From the NCBI GenBank assembly GCA_028023455.1, contig JAQFVV010012423.1:436001-500000 (forward strand): 64,000 bases of DNA, given 5' to 3'. How positions within the stretch are numbered: the first letter of the stretch is position 1; each line of letters begins with the position of its first letter. Below are positions 38,265 to 50,857 of this stretch, one piece after another. Made by a program: the position numbers and the translations under genes. The stretch is from Epiperipatus broadwayi (lineage: Eukaryota; Onychophora; Udeonychophora; Euonychophora; Peripatidae). A model generated the notes under the pieces. It saw nothing but the letters and a program-made list of their open reading frames with translations, searched no databases and had not been told where the DNA came from.

Positions 38265-38855
38265 GTTTGACATAAGTTTATTTTGAAAATTCACGTTATT
38301 TAAAATTTATCCTGTGGGTCTATTTTCATCTCGAAATATGACTAAAACCGGCTCTCTCAAATTTTATCTCATTCATATTTTAAAATTAGAGGTATCACTG
38401 TTGACCGTTAGCGGACATCCAGGGATTACCAGAGGCAGTCAAAATGAGTATAAATACAACCACATTTTCTAGCTAAAAAACTCTGCATTTGATTTCTAAA
38501 GTTTGTTGTAGAATGAATCTATGCCACTCAAAATTTCAACATGAATCTGAGTAGAAAGAAAATTTGCTTCCCCGATCTCTCCAAGATCGGATCCATGCTA
38601 ATGTATTTGTAAGCCATCGCCTCATGAATGCTGCCAAAATGAACTATAAAATACACTAGGAAAGGATGTTGACCACTATTTTCCCAAAATTATGCCAAAT
38701 TGACTATATTTCTCCAAAATGAAATCAACACATGTGTACATGGCCATCAACTCACCCAACAGAAAGGTAATTCCCTGCCGCAATATGAACTCTAAAAAAA
38801 CTTTCATCTAAATATTTTTTTATTATTTGTAAACTGTAAAACTCAACCTCTAACT

Positions 38856-39699
38856 AGTATCAAAAACAGGTTTATTTAACTATGTTTACAATAAAGAAAA
38901 AATTATAAAATAACATTAAATTTGGCAATACATTTATAAACCATTAAATTACTTAATGTCCAATATTAATAAGATTCCATGTGGAATTTGCTATTAGGTG
39001 AGGAGCTAACTTCAAATCTCTTTCTTTGATATCTTTTAATTTTTGTAAAAAAATTAATGTTGGATCAGGTATAACAGACTTGAAGATTATGAAGCATCTG
39101 ACAAACCATAGACAGAAAGTGATGAAAGTTGCACTTCTTATAATTGCAAAATCCCCATAAGCAAAACCTTTTATGAGTGTGTTGATAATTGGATGTTTTG
39201 GTGTATAAATTTTATTAATCAATATTCTACAGCCCTGAAGAGAGGAACAATTGTTGAAAATGTGAAATATGGTATCATCCTCCCTATGGCAGAGTGAGCA
39301 AACAGGGTCCAAAGATGAAAAACCTCTATACATCACAAGAAAGTGGCTTGTTGGAAGGGCATTGAGATTTAGCTTTAGAAGAAAGTCCAAATATTTTGGC
39401 TCTAGATTACATCTTTTATATTTCTTTATAATGGCAAAGTTTGTACAGGTGAGACTGCTATGATCTGGGATAATTGTTGAAAAAAAAAGAAGATAGGCAT
39501 CCCAATAATGAAGTTTCGTTGGTTTTAATTGAGTTAAAGGTGTGAGAATTTTTGAAATGTCAATTAAGACTTGTGTCAGCCAACCATCATTAATTGGAGG
39601 TGGAGTATTTGTAGGATGAATAGATAGAAAAGGTGAGTCATCAGGAAAAATCCCATTAAGTCTTGTAATGAGGTTATTTGATTTCTGTAGACAAAGAAC
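38856..39699 (-). mobile_element. 5'-truncated LINE (non-LTR retrotransposon) insertion
   Basis: It interrupts the right LTR cleanly: the left LTR reads TAACT-ATG where this copy has TAACT, 844 bp, ATG. On the minus strand the insert opens mid-gene, encodes the C-terminal end of a LINE protein, then has a ~97 bp AT-rich 3' UTR with AATAAA. It ends in CCTGTTTTTGATACT without a poly-A tail. Truncation at the 5' end is typical of target-primed reverse transcription. No clear target duplication is seen. Confidence 0.85.
38953..39699 (-). pseudogene. LINE ORF2 C-terminus with CCHC zinc-binding motif (5'-truncated)
   Basis: An uninterrupted frame of 248 codons plus stop runs from the insertion breakpoint (39699) to 38953. 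It represents the region after the reverse transcriptase core. Near the middle CSLCHREDDTIFHIFNNC gives C-x2-C-x8-H-x4-C, the zinc-binding motif found downstream of the RT in many non-LTR retrotransposons. Upstream are helices with Trp/Tyr and Leu-rich segments typical of the thumb/linker. The start codon is missing because of 5' truncation, so no functional product is expected. The absence of stops in such AT-rich DNA indicates a relatively young insertion. The clade is not assigned; its tail argues against L1. Confidence 0.78.
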
Positions 39700-41899
39700 A
39701 TGAAGTTATTTTGCCTAAAGTATAACTTTGTAATATTTCCATCTTGTAGTCTTTATTTTCATTAAAATGTAATTGCTTATTTTCTCAATCGGTAATGCTG
39801 AGCTAATTATTAACTGCTTAAACAAAGACTTTCTTTTTGCTTTAATATATAAATCTTGTTATTTGATTTTCTGAACTCGATTGCTGGGTTTTCACGCTTA
39901 CTGTCTTATTATTTTTAAATGCGGCAAATTTTAATTTGATATTATGTTAATATGCTAATAAGTCAATCTGGCGAATCAACCTTATCCTATTTACTATTCC
40001 ACCATTATGGGATTTTAAATCGTAAATGTAAGCTTTCTTACTAAATTATAGAAATTCACCTGGTTGAACAATATTCCTAAATTGTTTTTATTACTTTATA
40101 TCATGCTATCCGTTATCATTTCAAATATATTATTAACTATTATTTCACGCTATTGATTTAGTATTAAGTAAATATAGTATTAAATAAATTAAAGTTCATG
40201 TCCTTACCTTTAGCTAGTAATTTAGTATATAATTAGCCCGCCATCTAACAATAATTTAGTTAAATAATTTTTCAAATGTATTGAAATGCGTTTAACGAAG
40301 GGAATCCTAATTTTCATTTTTATTATTGATATTCTAAATAATCTTTTAGCCAAATTGTGTGCCCCTTTGAGATTACTTATATCTTATCATTTCATTATGC
40401 TAGGCTTACTTAATCTCTAAGGCCATAATAAATCAGTGTTAATACAGACCTGAAAGCCTTCGTGATGCATCTCAATGATTACATTCATAAATCAAAATGT
40501 TGCTTTGTCATACTTTCATTCATTACCAGAATATTTAAAGCACATTTCTTGGTGAAGTGTGGAGGCCCCAACTCCAAAGGTTGTGTTTGTTGCAGTGGGC
40601 TCTATTATGGGTTAACATTCGGAATTTATGAAACCATAGTATCTTGCCAACCATGTCTTCGGATGCCATCTGTCACAAGCGCAGATGAGCTCACATATTT
40701 TCATTATCAAGTTGATGAAGCTTCTCATCTTTCCTTGCATTATCATTTGGTCCGCACACTATCGTTTATACTTCCTCCTATATTTTATTCATCTGTAAGT
40801 CGTAATGCTATGATTTCTTAAGCCATCCCAAGCTTCCATGTTATCATATAAATTTAGCTAGCCCTATCATGTGTTATAGCTTATTAGCACTATTTGCTCT
40901 CTCATTAAACCACCTTAAATACATTGAGAATCAACTTCTCATAAAACTATAAAAGTCAGATCATGTGACTGAATGTAGAGATAACTATGCTCTTTCATAT
41001 TCAAATGTAAATCATAAATGTTGAATACATTTTATAATTTCCAAGATAATTAATCTGTAGTTAATATAATTGTTATAAAATCCATGTATAATTATTAAAA
41101 TTCACCTCTGCAGTTAATATAATTGTTATAAAATCCATGTATAAAAATTCATTAGATTATTTGTTGTTTAAATTATCATAGCATTATGATAGAAGCCCAC
41201 GTATAATTATTGGAATCCGTTAGATTATTTATTATTTAAATATCATAGCATGAGTAATAGAAGCCCCATAAATCTTATATCTTAAATTAGCATATTAAAC
41301 CGCATCGTTTTGATTAATTACTATTTTCATTAATATGTGCATTTGGTATTTGCATATCCATCAATCCTTAAGTCGTGTTGCTAAGGCCAGTATGGAATGC
41401 ACAAGTAAATAGTATGTGAAACCCAGATAGGGTATTCATTATGTGTAAACAAATTCATAACATATTTAATCCTTTATATCCATTTGCTTATATACAAATT
41501 TAACTACATTATTAATATTGTTATAAATAAATTCATCTTTAATAATTTATTCTTTGGATATTTTCATTCATTCATGTATGCACATCTGTTATTATATTGC
41601 GTCATCCTTTAGTTAATCCATAGATTTCTTGCATCTCTGCTGACACTCTGGGATGGGAATTGTTAGAAATTTTGTTTGTTATTGTCAGAGATGGGCAATC
41701 GGGCAGAGTTCATGAGTATTCCTGACCTGTGTATCTCGTATATGATTGAACTCTAGGTACTTTTGCTTAGATTCTAGTTCTTGTTAGATGAACATACAAT
41801 TCTGACTGGTACAATATGCTGTAAGGATAGCTTACAATTCAGTTAAAACCCACCCTTATATGCCCACAGTATTAGACTAAGTCTATAAGAAAAAAATAA

Positions 41900-44166
41900 A
41901 CAAACTGAAATAATAGGTTAGGTATGTGATATCATTTTTCTATATGCAAACATACATATAAATACACACACACTTGAAGTTTGTTTTAATAAGTACCAGA
42001 CCAAAATAATGTTGAAATGAAGTAAATGCTCTTTGTTAATGGAAAATAAAAGCTCAATTTTAGAAACCTTTTATATCTATATCTATACCAATAATGACTT
42101 GTCTGTTAATGTATAAACGTCATGATATAAGACAGTAACTTGGTGATAACCTGAGGTCATGTCAATATCTAAGCAACCAAATGTTGGAAAATGAGAATAG
42201 AATTTCACTACATTATTTATTACATAATTTTATTATATACATCAACAACAACCATTAATTTGTTCAACAATAGGCACCTATAGTGAAAGAAAAAGAAATT
42301 AAAAATGCAAGTTTGCTGAACAATGGATGTTGGGCCCCAGTATAAAAAACAAACCCAGTTCATTTCTATTTTCTTTCATATTTTGGCAAGTGATATAACA
42401 ACTGCAAGCAAGAAATAGCTTAATATTGAACATTAAAACAAAAGATAAAATGGATGATGTGTTTGAAGATATTATCTATTTATATGAGATTTTAAAGCAA
42501 TGAAAGTTGAAGCAAATCATTATCAACATTTAAAAAGGCAAAAATCAATGAACTTTAGCAGCATAGTAAAAGAATTTAAATAATTTTATAGTGATAATCG
42601 AAGACAGAAGACTGCATAATCGAACAAGAAAAAAGGACATTGTATAGCCAGCACATACTGATAAATGATAAAGTAACTTTCCTTTGCATAAATTTACTCA
42701 ACACCATTTATAAGCTGAAGGAAAATTTTCTTTTAAATTACCAAGCAATGCATACTGGCTAAATAAACATGCCATAGGATCGGGGTGCTGTTTTAATTGC
42801 CATAAAGCATGATGTTGTAACTCACTCATATAAATAATGCATAGAAAAACATCTAATGCCTAATTGAAGTGTCTGAATATGGAGCCTGGAAGAGAGTCAT
42901 GTCTGAAATGGAAACAACCTTGTCTAAGTGCATTACCAGAAAATCTGGAGAATGATGGAGGAGTTATCAGAATGAACTATATTCATAAAAGACACTAATG
43001 TTTAAATTATATACTCTAACCAGGAAGATTTGAACAAAATCAAAATTATTAGGTCTTTTTTTTTTACCTTATACGTTTGTAAAATTCTACTTTTATTATT
43101 CTCACACTTAGAAATTTCAATGTGTTTGCAATTGGGAGAGCTCATTCCATAAGAAGCCACGTGAAACAGGGGGGGGATGTTTATTAAGTTAGAAATTTTC
43201 TTTTGATTTTGTAAATAAAATTTAGGTCAAACCCCTCTATAATGACTTGACATTCGGTCACCACCATCATCATCACATAATATGGATGAGGTAAGATTTT
43301 TTGATACTCTTTCATATTAATTTGCACTCATTAGAACAGGACAGAATTTATGTTATTTGTTTATGTTTAACTAATAATTGTTACATTTAGTTATTCGGTA
43401 TGAATGATTAACGTTCAACCTCTCCAACAGAAATTGGATGGTGAAGATATTGGACATACTGTGATAGAATTTTGTAAATAGTTATTTAGCTTTGCAATCA
43501 TCATCATGATAATGAAATAATAATTTTTCTCTTTATTTTATTTTATTTGTTTTAGTTAATCTTATTGACTTTGTATATAGGGAGTGTCCATTGATGCATA
43601 TTTACCATGGGTATGAGATGGAATAACAAATAATTTTACTCATTGATATGGTAGAGATGCATATGAGACACATATCATCACATTTTTTTGCTATGTTAAT
43701 AGAATTTTGATTTTTCTTTGTTACATAGAAATTGTTAATGTGTTTTGAATCAAATTGGTCTCTAGTTTATCAAACTCGTTCATACACTCAGTCATTTATT
43801 TAATGGATTAAATATATAAACACACACACATATATTATTATAACATATAACATAGCAATAGGGTTAGATGTATCTTGGGTCAATGAAAACTTAGTTGCTA
43901 CTTAAAGTAAATTTACCCTTGAAGAAAGTCAAAGGCAACATTCTCCTGAGTTCAAATACTGAGGCATAATGGAATCCAAAAGAGGGGTGAGGTATGGATG
44001 AACATGCCTAAATTGTATCTAGATTTAATGAGAAACTAAGAGCTAGCCCATTGGATATGGATATGATTATAGTTACTTCATTGCATCATTGACAGCATCT
44101 TACCTGAAGACCCTAGGCATGACCATAGTTAGATGCATTCCCCCTCTTCTGGTGTAAAACCTGGAC
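41900..44166 (+). repeat. RepD, copy 2
   Basis: Collinear with 28020-30260. It contains TATAAAAAACAAACCCAGTT (42341 on) and GAGCTAGCCCATTGGATATG. ACAGGGGGGGGATGTTTATT (43167-43186) is a polypurine-like run followed by TG. The right end CATTACA meets an (AT)n tract. It lies directly after the right long LTR. No protein frame is intact. Confidence 0.85.
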
Positions 44167-44354
44167 CATTACAATATATATATATTGCAAAGTATATTAT
44201 AAGATGATAGCAAAGAATATAGATTTTTGTAATAAGAAACACATATGATGTAAAATGACAGTACATTATTGCATAGTGAGGTTAAATGTACTGTTTAATT
44301 TTACAGTAAATGATCGAATGACTAATTGCTTGAGAATTTATAAAAATTCAATCA

Positions 44355-44510
44355 CTGGGAGTAGTGAAGCTGTATTACCATCCACAGACCTTGTAGCATA
44401 TCTGATTTGGGATTGGGAGATACCAGGATCAATTCTGGTACTCACAGGTCTAGTGGTAGAACTTTTTCTAAACTCCTAAGCAATTATAAAGCCATGTACA
44501 TTTTTAGTGC
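44355..44510 (+). mobile_element. tRNA-derived SINE, family beta, copy on plus strand
   Basis: GTAGCATATCTGATTTGGGA, then the B-box CCAGGATCAATTCTGGTACT, then CACAGGTCTAGTGGTAGAAC and a body ending CTCCTAAGCAATTATAAAGC. The same order, reverse-complemented, forms each unit of the 46.5-47.3 kb array and the copies at 61.7-61.9 kb. GATCAATTC fits the pol III B-box consensus. The frame 44255-44479 over it is a shadow. Confidence 0.7.
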
Positions 44511-44999
44511 ACTAAACTATGAAAATTTTGTATGCCAAGAGAGATGAATCAAATCTTCAAACTTAAAGTAGTAAATTTGTTTTAGAATAGATGATAATTA
44601 GTTCATTAACTGCAAAACAATGCTTTCATCATCAATTAGCCTTCAGTATGAGTTATTATAAAGTAATTTTTAAAATATCTTTTTCATTTAATGAATTTGT
44701 ACACATTACTAAATTTATTTTTATTCTTGATAGAGGTATACAAATGAAGTATACTCCTAACCCTAAATAACCTTCAAGATAATCCCCAGTGAATTCTAAG
44801 TACATTATATGTGCAGTCTGAACATATATATATATATACTTTTATATCATTGCTTCTTATATACAGAAAATATCAAAAATAGTAAATATAATTTTTATCA
44901 ATTTTTGGTGCAGGGGACTTCTTTTAAACAAATGTTATATTGACAATAAAAAAGAAAATATGGATATCTACAATCAATTATCTAAGTTCCAAAATGCAC

Positions 45000-47900
45000 C
45001 CAACTGACCACCATTAGATTTTCTGTTCATTACCAGGTCTACAATGTCAATGGATATCTTTCATTTTATTTTCTATAAGCTGTTATTTATTATCTTCTTT
45101 GCAAATAATTGAAAACAGCTTAATATTCTTTCAGGTTATTACAATGTGAATCATACTGAAGAATCAATTTTAACTTTATTGCAAATATATATGTGATAAT
45201 CTTATTTTAATGATACCTCTTCATTCATCATAGAATCATTAGAGCAACTTTACTTTTGGCATTTGTTTATGGAGACATTGTCATTTGTGGATGCTCTCTG
45301 GAATCTAAGCATTTACCAATTATTTGCTATGCAGTATGTAATAGAAAAACTCCCTCAGACATCAACATTTATGACTGAAAAATAATATAAAAGCACAAAG
45401 TAAAACCCAACATCATTATGGCAGTTTGTGATAAAGATTAATAAAATAACTATTGCAAAAAGTTTTAGACTTCTAATAATTTAAGCCAATTAAAATCTAT
45501 TGTAACTTAACATAAACAATGTAGTAAATAAACTTTTTCACAATGTTTGGTAATAGATAACCACATTAAAATCTGCATGTAAAGAGCAATTTCAACAAAT
45601 AAAAAAAAAAGGAATAAAAAAAAGTGCATTTGATTGATGTAAATAAATTAGTCACAATTCTTTATCTTATGCAACAATAAGTTGCTAAACTTGAGTATTA
45701 AAAAGCTTTAAAATGAGGCTTAATTTGTTACTTGCTCTTTGAATGTTTTATGACCTCCAGAGCAACTAACTATTTAAACATTATTCCTAATAAAAATTAT
45801 CTTTATAAAACTAATATAAAAATTTCCATTTAAAATAAAATATAAAAACAAAAAGAAAACATAAATGAGAAGTTATTATGCTCATGTATGGTCAGAGGAA
45901 CCAATATTTACTTCATGGGTAATTCTAAAATTACAAATGATTTTGTGAATTTGAAATCCCTTTCATCTTTATATTCTTTGTTGTTGTTGTTTTTAAAAAA
46001 TACTTATTTCATATAAATTTAAAAGCAAATAATTTGAGTTTTGGAAACTATATAATGGAATTTGACTATAATAATTTCATTTTATAACAATTTATAACAA
46101 CAAATAAAGACACTGAATATGTTTTTAAAGCTATATTGAGATTTTGAAAATATTAGTTAAAACTAGAGAGTTTAAGAAGAATCTAATTGGTAAAAGATAA
46201 CAAGCGTATCATTAATAATTCTATCACCTACAGATGATAAACATTATACAGCAAGTTTTAAGATAGATTAATGGTGACAAATATCTTATATTTTTAAGGA
46301 ATTGTTTACCAACAATATTTAATTTTTTCTATGAACATTTTTAAAAAGAAATATTATTTATTATCAAATTATAATTATGATTCATTACACATATTCAATG
46401 AAATAACTATATGAAAACTATAATACTGCAGCATAAAAATTATCATCTAATAATAGTTTTCATATTATTTATACAATTGTTTAATAATGTGTTGGCTAAA
46501 AACAAAAAGGCATATAACTTTATTGCTCAGGAGTTCATAAAAAGTTTGAACACCAGACCTGTGAGTGCCAGAATAGATCCTGGAACCTCCTGAACCCATG
46601 TCAGATCTCTAACAATTGTGTCAAACCACATAGGACAGAAAGGCTTATGGCTTTATCATTTGAGAGAAATTCATAAGAAGTTTGAACACCAGACCTGCAA
46701 GTCTCAGAATCGATCCTGGAACTTCCTGATTTCATATCAGATGATCTAATAACTTGCCAAACCACGTAGGACAGAAAGTCTTATGGCTTTACCATTTGGG
46801 AGGAGTTCATAAGAAGTTTGAACACCAGACCTGTGAGTCCCAGAATTGAACCTGGAACCTCCTGATCCCATATCAGATGATATAATAACTTGCCAAACCA
46901 CATAGCGCAGAAAGGCTTATGGCTTTATAATTTGAGAGAAGTTCATAAGAAGTTCAAACACCAGACCTGCGAGTCCCAAAATCAATCCTGGAACCTCCTC
47001 ATCCCATATCAGATGATCTAATGACTTGCCAAACCACACAGGGCAAAAAGGCTTATGGCTTTATCATTTGAGAGTTCATAAGAAATTTGAACACCAGACC
47101 TGCAAGTCCCAGAATGATCCCATATCAGATGATCTAATAACTTGCTTAACCACATAGGGCAGTAAGTCTTATGGCTTTATCATTTGGAAGTTCATATGAA
47201 GTTTGAACAACAGAATTTTAAGCCCCCAAATCGATTGTGGCATCTTCTGATCGCAAGTCAGATGGTCTGTTAAATGCACTAAACCATGCAAGGAACGTGT
47301 TAACTTAAATATAAAAAGTGCTTGCAGGACTAAAAATAGTTTTAAATATTTTTAATGTCTTTTTCACATAGTTGAGAAATTAGATTTAGGAAAGTATTAT
47401 TTGGAAGAGATAAATGCAATAGATTAAATTAATCCATAGAGCCATTTAAGGTACACAGATTTTTTAAAAACAGTTGAAGATTTTAATAAAAAGCACTTGT
47501 GTAACTAGTTTAGTTTTGTTGTATGTGATCTTTATTTTTACAAAAAGTAGAAAAAGAAACATTCACTAAGCGTATTAAATTTACTTCATTCAAAAGAAAA
47601 CTGTGACTATTGATAAAATAGAAAAACACAACTATGACATGAAACACTGAAAGCAGTAAAATCAGTGAGCTGTACAATCAAATAGTTAATTTTAAGATCA
47701 TATGATGTTCAAGCACTAAAAATAATAGCTTGATATTTGATCTATGAACCTTTGGCATTCAGTTAGGTGACTTTATCACTGTATTTACATAGGTTAAATG
47801 GTTATAGAATAGTTTATAGAATGTATATGAAGTACCAAGCTCGAATAAAAGCTACATATTTTTTAAATTTTCAATAGAAAAATCTTTAGCATGCATCCAT

Positions 47901-49010
47901 ATATGACCTTAAAACTGGATACATTTTGAGGTATCTAAAGATTATATTAAATAAACACATTCATTATCTTTATTATTTTTATCTGATAGTCTGGCTAAAA
48001 TTATTTGGTGGGGAGGGTTGACATACAGTTTGTAATGATAAGTTTATTTAAATGATGACTTAATCCTGGAATTAGATGTTAAACAGAATTCATGGAATTC
48101 TGAATAGCAGTGTAACAGGAATGAGATAAGAAAGAATGTTTTTCTACCAACCAAAAATTATGAAGGCAAAAATTTATAGAGTAATAACTCTGTTGGAAAG
48201 TGTTTTAAATATTTATAATTGCAAATGCTAATTGAATTGTTTGTTATTGGGGAGGTAATAAGATGTTTAAGACTAGAAATGATAGAGTTAAGTTGATTTT
48301 CATAAATATTCAGCGCTTTACCAGTTTGTAATCCATTTGTGGCTATGATTGTATCAGCAATCTAAGCAATTGTGTTTATAGTTTTTTATATATATTATAA
48401 ATGTAAGTATGTAAACATCAATATCAGAGAAGATGAAAAGATATATCTATAAATAAGATTGCTTAGATTGTAACCTAAAATAATAGATTTAAATGTTATG
48501 TGATTTTTCATATTTTTGAAGAGTGATTTAACACAAATTTTAAATATGAATAATTCAGAGCAGAACTTTATAGATGTTTATATCTTGTGTGAAAGAAATA
48601 ATCACATATAAGTTTTAAATATATTTTTCAGTTTGATAAGTAAGTAGATTTTATATTTAATACAAGATATTTATGCTACAAAACAAGTAAGTAGTCTTGG
48701 TATTTAGAAAAGGTACTTCTAATTGATGGAGTTGAGTTAGATTTAAAATCAAACTGATTAGTAAAACAATTGTTTAGATTATGATACTTTATTAATAATA
48801 TTGCCTTTTGAAAATCAATTGCTTTTATTTGGAAAATCTAATTTCACTGCAATTTAATAAGATACAAACAAATAATGTTGTGATTCAGATTCCAGAAAGT
48901 TATGATCTTTGTATACAAAAAATGTATAAAATAGTGATGCTTTCTTTGATGCAGGTTATTAAATTAGAGGAAAACTGTGTGTTAGCAATTTTTAAACATA
49001 TATAATGAGT
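45000..49010 (+). repeat. old duplicated block, copy A
   Basis: Collinear with about 50500-55250. Matching words include TTCATTCATCATAG, ATCAACATTTATGA, TTTAGACTTCTAATAATTTA against TTAGACTCCTAATAATTTA, CAATGTAGTAAATAAA, ATTCTAAAATTAC, AATCATATGA-type words, and GATAAGTTTATTTA. Divergence is high. No shared intact gene was found; the block holds the SINE-beta array not seen in copy B. Confidence 0.75.
46507..47295 (-). repeat. six-unit tandem array built from SINE beta
   Basis: Six consecutive 115-137 bp units share GAACACCAGACCTG, CCAGAATCGATCCTGGAACC, CATATCAGATGATCTAATAA, GCCAAACCACATAGG and GGCTTATGGCTTTATCATTT. On the minus strand each has a B-box-like GGATCGATTCTGG and the SINE-beta body. 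The first and last units are the most diverged, as expected for unequal crossing-over. The short frame 46411-46593 runs into unit 1 and is chance. Confidence 0.92.
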
Positions 49011-49039
49011 TATTTATTTATATAGCACTATGTTTTAAA

Positions 49040-49290
49040 TCTGTAACAATCATTAGGAATACAGTAGTGCCACTGAGTGCAAGCCAGAGTAATCAGTGGA
49101 TACTAGAAGATTTGTGCATAAAATCCCTATCTAGGGCCTACTCATCCAATATCCCCAGACTAGTTTCTAGCTTGTAGCTTTCATCAGTGAGGAGCCTCGA
49201 ATCTACTACCATACTACTACTATACTACACTACTGTATGGAGAATTTTGCCAATTTAACAGCTTGAGCAAGAATAAGAAATTGTGATCAT
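49040..49290 (+). repeat. RepB copy, isolated
   Basis: GTGCCACTGAGTGCAAGCC, AGTAATCAGTGGATACTAGA, TATCCCCAGACTAGTTTCTA, GCTTTCATCAGTGAGGAGCC. It is the best preserved copy of the segment that recurs at 52.3, 52.7 and 53.2 kb (plus) and 53.7 kb (minus). Confidence 0.8.
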
Positions 49291-49299
49291 GTGATGTTT

Positions 49300-50500
49300 A
49301 CTGGTTAAATTAATTATACATGCGTATATAATTTTAATATCTATGGAATATATATTTAAAATATACATTGCTTAATGTATTAAAATATTTTGTATCTATT
49401 CCGGATTTAGTTGTTGTCAAAATTGTATTTACATAAAAAAAAAATTATATAAAAATTTACTTATTAAATTTTTTTTTTCTCTTTCATTTTTTCAAAAACA
49501 TGTAAAACAAATAAAGAATAATTAGAAAATTTTGGGGAGGTTCATCATTGTCAACCATTATAATCCATTGCAGCGTAAAGGTCTCTATCAGTTTAATACA
49601 GTTTCTTTGATTGGAAGTATCTCTTCTCTATTTTCAGCAGAAAAAAATCTTATCCATCCAACTCACATGTGATCTCTTACTACTTTTTTAAAATTTTTTG
49701 AGATACAATTTAAACCTTCAACTGTAGTTAATTATAGAATTAGTTGCTCTAGAGATCATGTAATGTTCAAATGCTTAAGAGATTGATTTAAAATGATTCC
49801 ATTCAATTGACCCGATATTGTTTTTGTTTTCCTAGACAGAATAGTGATTCAGGAATCTTTAGCTCTTAGAGTCTGTTGTCATAACAAATTGTACATAAAA
49901 TAGACTAAGAATAAATGAAAAACACATTGCACCAATTAAATCTATTATTTTTTAAATTATAACAGCTTATTTTTTTAATTTTTATTTTAAAAATTGTACA
50001 TATTTATTTATTTAAAATAAAAATTATATCTGATGTACCTCTCTGCAATATGTCAAATCTTTAAGAATTATGACACATTTTTCAAAGGTTGTTAGAAACC
50101 TTTCAATAAAAATAGATTTAGATGCTGAATCATCAGATAGCTAAAAATGTGAAGTGTTTAAACATAGATTCAGAAATGATAAACACTTTATTTAAATATC
50201 TTAATAACAACCTGTTTGATTTTGGAGATTGAATGATGTATAATAGCGCTAACGTAAAATTAAAATCTTTCTTCAATACAGAAAGTTTCATTTTTGGAAT
50301 GATCTCATCTAGACAAATTATAAACTATTTTCAAATTAGAGGAGAGAATCTGCGTAATATCTATCACTAATAAAATCTTCCAGACATATTATGTACTCCT
50401 ACAAAGCTATTATAAACCTTGAATTATCAATCAATGCAAAATTCATTTGAACAAACACATGGAAATGATATTGTTTAGTGATTACCTGAAAGTTTGAAAA
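49300..50500. other. AT-rich spacer between the two duplicated blocks
   Basis: No supported gene or repeat copy; only A/T runs and short chance frames. Confidence 0.5.
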
Positions 50501-50857
50501 AAATTAAATTAATACCTTGATTTGAAAAGTTTTCTATATTAACAAAAATGGTGTAAGTTCTATTTTGGCTTCATTATGCACACATGGGTACATATCTATG
50601 GGTGTGCTTTATCCATTCATCATAGTAAACACAAGCCACTTAGTCTCTGAATTTATCTGTGAAAACATTGTTAATTGTGTAAGTTCTCTGGGATCTAATC
50701 ATCCATCAAATTATTTGATTTGTGACATATAGTACCAAAAATCTCTTTAGATATCAACATTTATGAACAGAAAATGATATGACAGATTGTGATAAAGTTT
50801 AATGAAACATCTTTGACAAGTCTTAGACTCCTAATAATTTAAATCACCTAAAATCTA

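Larger units (their letters stand above)
32171..41813 (+). mobile_element. non-autonomous LTR element with ~3 kb LTRs (LARD-like)
   Basis: Two direct ~3 kb copies (32171-35199 and 37723-41813, the second enlarged by insertions) flank a ~2.5 kb interior. The copies begin TGAAGCAGTC and the right one ends GGTACA. A G-run lies 2 bp before the right copy, TGGCGACCCAA lies ~23 bp after the left copy, and a gag-like gene lies between. No protease, reverse transcriptase or integrase is visible. The flanks ATATCT and ATATGCT may be an eroded target duplication. The gap before the primer-site candidate and the length of the LTRs are atypical. A plain segmental duplication around a gag relic is the alternative. 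Confidence 0.6.
37723..41813 (+). repeat. right long terminal repeat (3' LTR) with insertions
   Basis: It starts TGAAGCAGTCAAATCTGTTG and ends CTGACTGGTACA, so it has TG...CA ends. It matches 32171-35199 across its whole length except for three gains: a 79 bp triplication (38028-38264), an 844 bp LINE piece (38856-39699) and a ~70 bp segment near 41575-41648. Removing these gives ~3.0 kb. The 119-codon frame at 40462-40821 overlaps the equivalent left-LTR frame but differs mostly by amino-acid-changing substitutions and a frameshift. Confidence 0.9.

Noticed and set aside
44255-44479. 74-codon frame
   Set aside because: Runs across a SINE beta head; explained by the repeat.
46507-47295. CRISPR-like repeat array
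   Set aside because: Units are contiguous without unique spacers, are SINE-derived, and the DNA is eukaryotic in character.
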